Shown in pieces: positions 61,962 through 64,000 of a stretch of 64,000 nt of DNA (positions are counted from its first letter, which is position 1; each line of letters begins with the position of its first letter). The position numbers were made by a program, and so were the translations under genes. The notes beneath the pieces were generated by a model that saw only the letters and a program-made list of their open reading frames with translations, ran no database searches and was not told where the DNA came from. Origin of the DNA: UBA6627 sp965248675 (lineage in GTDB: Bacteria > Chloroflexota > Dehalococcoidia > UBA2979); the NCBI GenBank assembly GCA_965248675.1, contig CBDFJZ010000007.1, positions 620,001 through 684,000 on the forward strand, given 5' to 3'.

Positions 61962-63999
61962 TCCGCACCCCGTTCGGTTCCTGACCGAGATCGCGGAACT
62001 GCTCCCAGGTGCGCAGCCCGCACCACTCGAACTGCGTTCGCTCGAACCACCGCGCGGGCGCCTCGTAGCGGTTGCGGTCGAACGTGTTCGTCTGGTGGCA
62101 ACCGTTGGGTGCGCCGTTACGCCCGGCGAGCCCGAGGTGGCGGATCGTGTTGTCGCTAACCGTCACGCGATTGGAGCGATACGGCCCGCGCGGTCCGACG
62201 CCCCGTTCCTGGTTGACGATCGCGATCCCGTTGCCGCCCGCGGCGGAGACCGTGACGTCGTTGCCGGTGACGATCACGTCGGCGCTGTTCTGGACCAGGA
62301 TCTGCGCGCCCCAGACCCAGACCCCGAAGCCGAGGCCGTTGTGGCGCGCGATGTTGTCGCGGATCACCGCGTCGTAGCTGATCTCGTGGACGATCCCGCC
62401 GTGCGTGTTCCACTCCACGAGGTTGTGCTCGATCAGCGCGTCGACGTTGTCGATGTCCGTCCAGACCCCGCGTCCGCGGTTGTGGTGCACCCAGTTCTCG
62501 CGGAATACGAGGTTTCGCGTGAGCACGAACTTGGTCGCGCCGGCCTCCCACGCCTCGAGGAATCCGCCGGTGTGGTTGCAGGCGATCTCGTTGCCCGCCA
62601 CGAGCACGTCGTTGCCGATCCCCCCGAGCCCGACCTGCCCGTTGCGGTGCACGTAGTTGTCGAGCACCCGCATGCCGTGCCCGATCCGCAGCCCGAAGCC
62701 GTGGTTGAAGCGCAGCTCGTTCGCCTCGACGGTCCAGCCGGAGCTGCCGCCGGCCTCGATCGCGCCGGTCTGGGCGCGGTTCGCGTAGCGCTCGATCACG
62801 AGCCCGGCGATCCGCACGTCGCGGGCGGTGCCGACGAACGCGTGCGCGGTCGTGCTCAGCTCGACGGCGCGCCCCGCCGGGTCGGCGCCGACGTAGACGC
62901 GGTCGCGCCCGTAGTCGAAGAACCAGCGCCCCGGTCCGAGCTCGCTCAGCTCCGAGACCTGGCGCCACGTCTCGCCGTCGACGAACAGCTGCTCCGGGTG
63001 GACGCAGGCGCGGTAGCGGGAGCCGTCGGCCAGCACCTCGCAGCCGCCGGCGCCGAACAGCTCGGAGCGCTGGCCGCCGGCGGCCCAGTAGCCGTCGCGG
63101 GCCGCGAACCCGCGCAGCACCGCGGCGCCGCTGAGGATCGCGCCCGACCGTCCCAGGAAGCGGTCGCCGTCGCGCGGCCGGATCGTGACGCCGCGGTGCA
63201 CGCCCGGCTCGAACACGAAGGTCGTGCCGGCCGGCCGCGACGAGACGATCGCCGCGGCGCGCTGGCCGGGCGCGATCGACACCGCCCCCGCCGGGATCGC
63301 CGGGGCGCGCATACCGGCGTCGGTGCCGCCCACGGCCGGGGGACCCGCCGTGCCCGGGGCCGGCGTGGAGGTCGGCACCGGTGTCGGCGTGGGCGCCGGC
63401 GTCGGTGTCGGTGTCGGCGCCGGCGTCGGCGTCGGGGTCGGGGTCGCGGCCGGCGTCGGCTCGGGCAGCGTGAGCGGCGGCGGCCCGGCGGTTGGCGCCG
63501 GCGTGGGCGCTGCCGTTGGACCCGCCGTTGGAGTCGCCGTTGGAGTCGTCGTGGCGACGGCCGTCGGATCAGGCGTCGGAACAGCGGTCGGAGTCGGCGT
63601 CGGCGTCGGGGCCGGGGTCGCCGTTGGGGTCGGCGGGGGCGGCAGGCGCGGCGCGGGCGTCGGCGACGGCGCGGGCTGAGCGGTCGGCGTGGCGCTCGGC
63701 GACACCGTCGGAGCGGCCGTGAGCGAAGCGGCCGGAACGGCCGTGAGCGCCGCCGTCGCCGCTCCTCGCGCCGACGGCGGCGGAGCGGCTGCGGGGGTCG
63801 CCGTCTCCGCCGGCGCCGGGGTGGCGACCTCGGTTGCCGTGCACTCCGCCGTCTGCGTCGGCGGCCGTGGGTGCGCGGTCGCCGTCGCCGCGGGTGCGGA
63901 CGGCGCGGTCGGCGCGTCCACCGGCCGAGGCGGGACGTTCGAGGCCGGCGACGGCTCGATCGACGTCGCCGCCAGCTCGTCGAGGAGCGCCACGCGCGC
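61948..63999 (-). CDS. Right-handed parallel beta-helix protein with Thr/Pro-rich stalk (5' end outside window)
   Basis: About 680 residues visible, open at the window edge. Residues 40-230 are a long Pro/Thr/Ala linker with repeats such as T-P-T-P-T-P-T-A. From about 240 come beta-helix coils: many short units like N-E-L-R-F-N-H-G-F-G-L-R-I, D-N-Y-V-H-R-N-G-Q-V-G-L and E-W-N-T-H-G-G-I-V-H. These are typical of NosD/pectate-lyase-like proteins that bind or cut polysaccharides. The linker implies a surface or secreted protein with the fold held off the membrane; the signal peptide must lie outside. Its stop overlaps the epimerase fragment on the other strand. Confidence 0.8.
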   Translation of the reverse strand, partial: ARVALLDELAATSIEPSPASNVPPRPVDAPTAPSAPAATATAHPRPPTQTAECTATEVATPAPAETATPAAAPPPSARGAATAALTAVPAASLTAAPTVSPSATPTAQPAPSPTPAPRLPPPPTPTATPAPTPTPTPTAVPTPDPTAVATTTPTATPTAGPTAAPTPAPTAGPPPLTLPEPTPAATPTPTPTPAPTPTPTPAPTPTPVPTSTPAPGTAGPPAVGGTDAGMRAPAIPAGAVSIAPGQRAAAIVSSRPAGTTFVFEPGVHRGVTIRPRDGDRFLGRSGAILSGAAVLRGFAARDGYWAAGGQRSELFGAGGCEVLADGSRYRACVHPEQLFVDGETWRQVSELSELGPGRWFFDYGRDRVYVGADPAGRAVELSTTAHAFVGTARDVRIAGLVIERYANRAQTGAIEAGGSSGWTVEANELRFNHGFGLRIGHGMRVLDNYVHRNGQVGLGGIGNDVLVAGNEIACNHTGGFLEAWEAGATKFVLTRNLVFRENWVHHNRGRGVWTDIDNVDALIEHNLVEWNTHGGIVHEISYDAVIRDNIARHNGLGFGVWVWGAQILVQNSADVIVTGNDVTVSAAGGNGIAIVNQERGVGPRGPYRSNRVTVSDNTIRHLGLAGRNGAPNGCHQTNTFDRNRYEAPARWFERTQFEWCGLRTWEQFRDLGQEPNGVRISGP

Positions 64000-64000
64000 C

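Noticed and set aside
63350..63750. Repetitive GC-rich DNA that looks like a tandem or CRISPR-like array
   Set aside because: The repeats are irregular and encode the Thr/Pro stalk of the beta-helix protein; no conserved repeat-spacer pattern.

Overview
The window is about 64 kb of high-GC bacterial DNA. It mixes housekeeping genes with an accessory catabolic repertoire: class III (CaiB/BaiF) CoA-transferases, luciferase-like flavin oxidoreductases, an enolase-superfamily enzyme, acyl-CoA dehydrogenases, carboxyltransferases and many insertion-sequence (IS) remnants. The combination, together with Thr/Pro-rich linkers on exported proteins, suggests a Chloroflexota-type lineage (SAR202/Dehalococcoidia-like). 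That placement is inference from gene content only; no rRNA or marker phylogeny is available here.

Layout. 1-12.3 kb: 3' end of recQ, an A-type Fe-S carrier facing an NfuA-like scaffold across a shared hairpin, alpha/beta hydrolases, a PrsW protease, an enolase-superfamily enzyme, an SDR, gdhA, then a type II NADH dehydrogenase fused to a small membrane module followed by a membrane protein built from repeats of the same module. 12.3-18.6 kb: small and broken genes (SnoaL-like, truncated GAF, MaoC with an internal stop), an MBL-fold hydrolase, and an AT-richer flavin monooxygenase lying between it and a partial MBL duplicate. 18.7-49.8 kb: an apparent tRNA-associated island. A complete CAT-anticodon tRNA stands at the left, a 3' tRNA half at the right preceded by 11-bp iterated repeats. 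Inside are five copies of one ~1.12-kb IS, a related sixth IS, and pieces of IS3, IS6 and IS481 elements. Cargo is a flavin oxidoreductase, CaiB proteins, a DUF1800-DUF1501-NHL operon, an oligopeptide-type ABC transporter, bioB with a truncated bioA, an acetyltransferase and a 5'-truncated gdh. 50.4-60.8 kb: a methyltransferase and acyl-CoA dehydrogenase divergent from an operon of two CaiB proteins, an acyl-CoA dehydrogenase and three tandem carboxyltransferase-like paralogues. 60.8-64 kb: gene debris and a Pro/Thr-rich parallel beta-helix protein running off the edge.

The most interesting pattern concerns the CaiB/BaiF proteins. In three separate loci an Asp-less copy is followed directly by a copy that keeps the catalytic Asp at the expected spacing. 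Twice these are separate genes overlapping by ATGA (35279-36565 with 34076-35282; 52836-54053 with 54050-55315). Once they are fused in the same order in one 816-residue protein (21816-24266). This points to an asymmetric two-subunit CoA-transferase. In the second pair it sits with an acyl-CoA dehydrogenase and three carboxyltransferase paralogues, so a pathway of CoA loading, dehydrogenation and carboxylation can be proposed.

Several otherwise well-conserved genes are split by single-base changes, two of them in homopolymers (G6 and G7). These may be assembly errors, real decay or slippage sites, and should be settled from reads before any gene is called dead.
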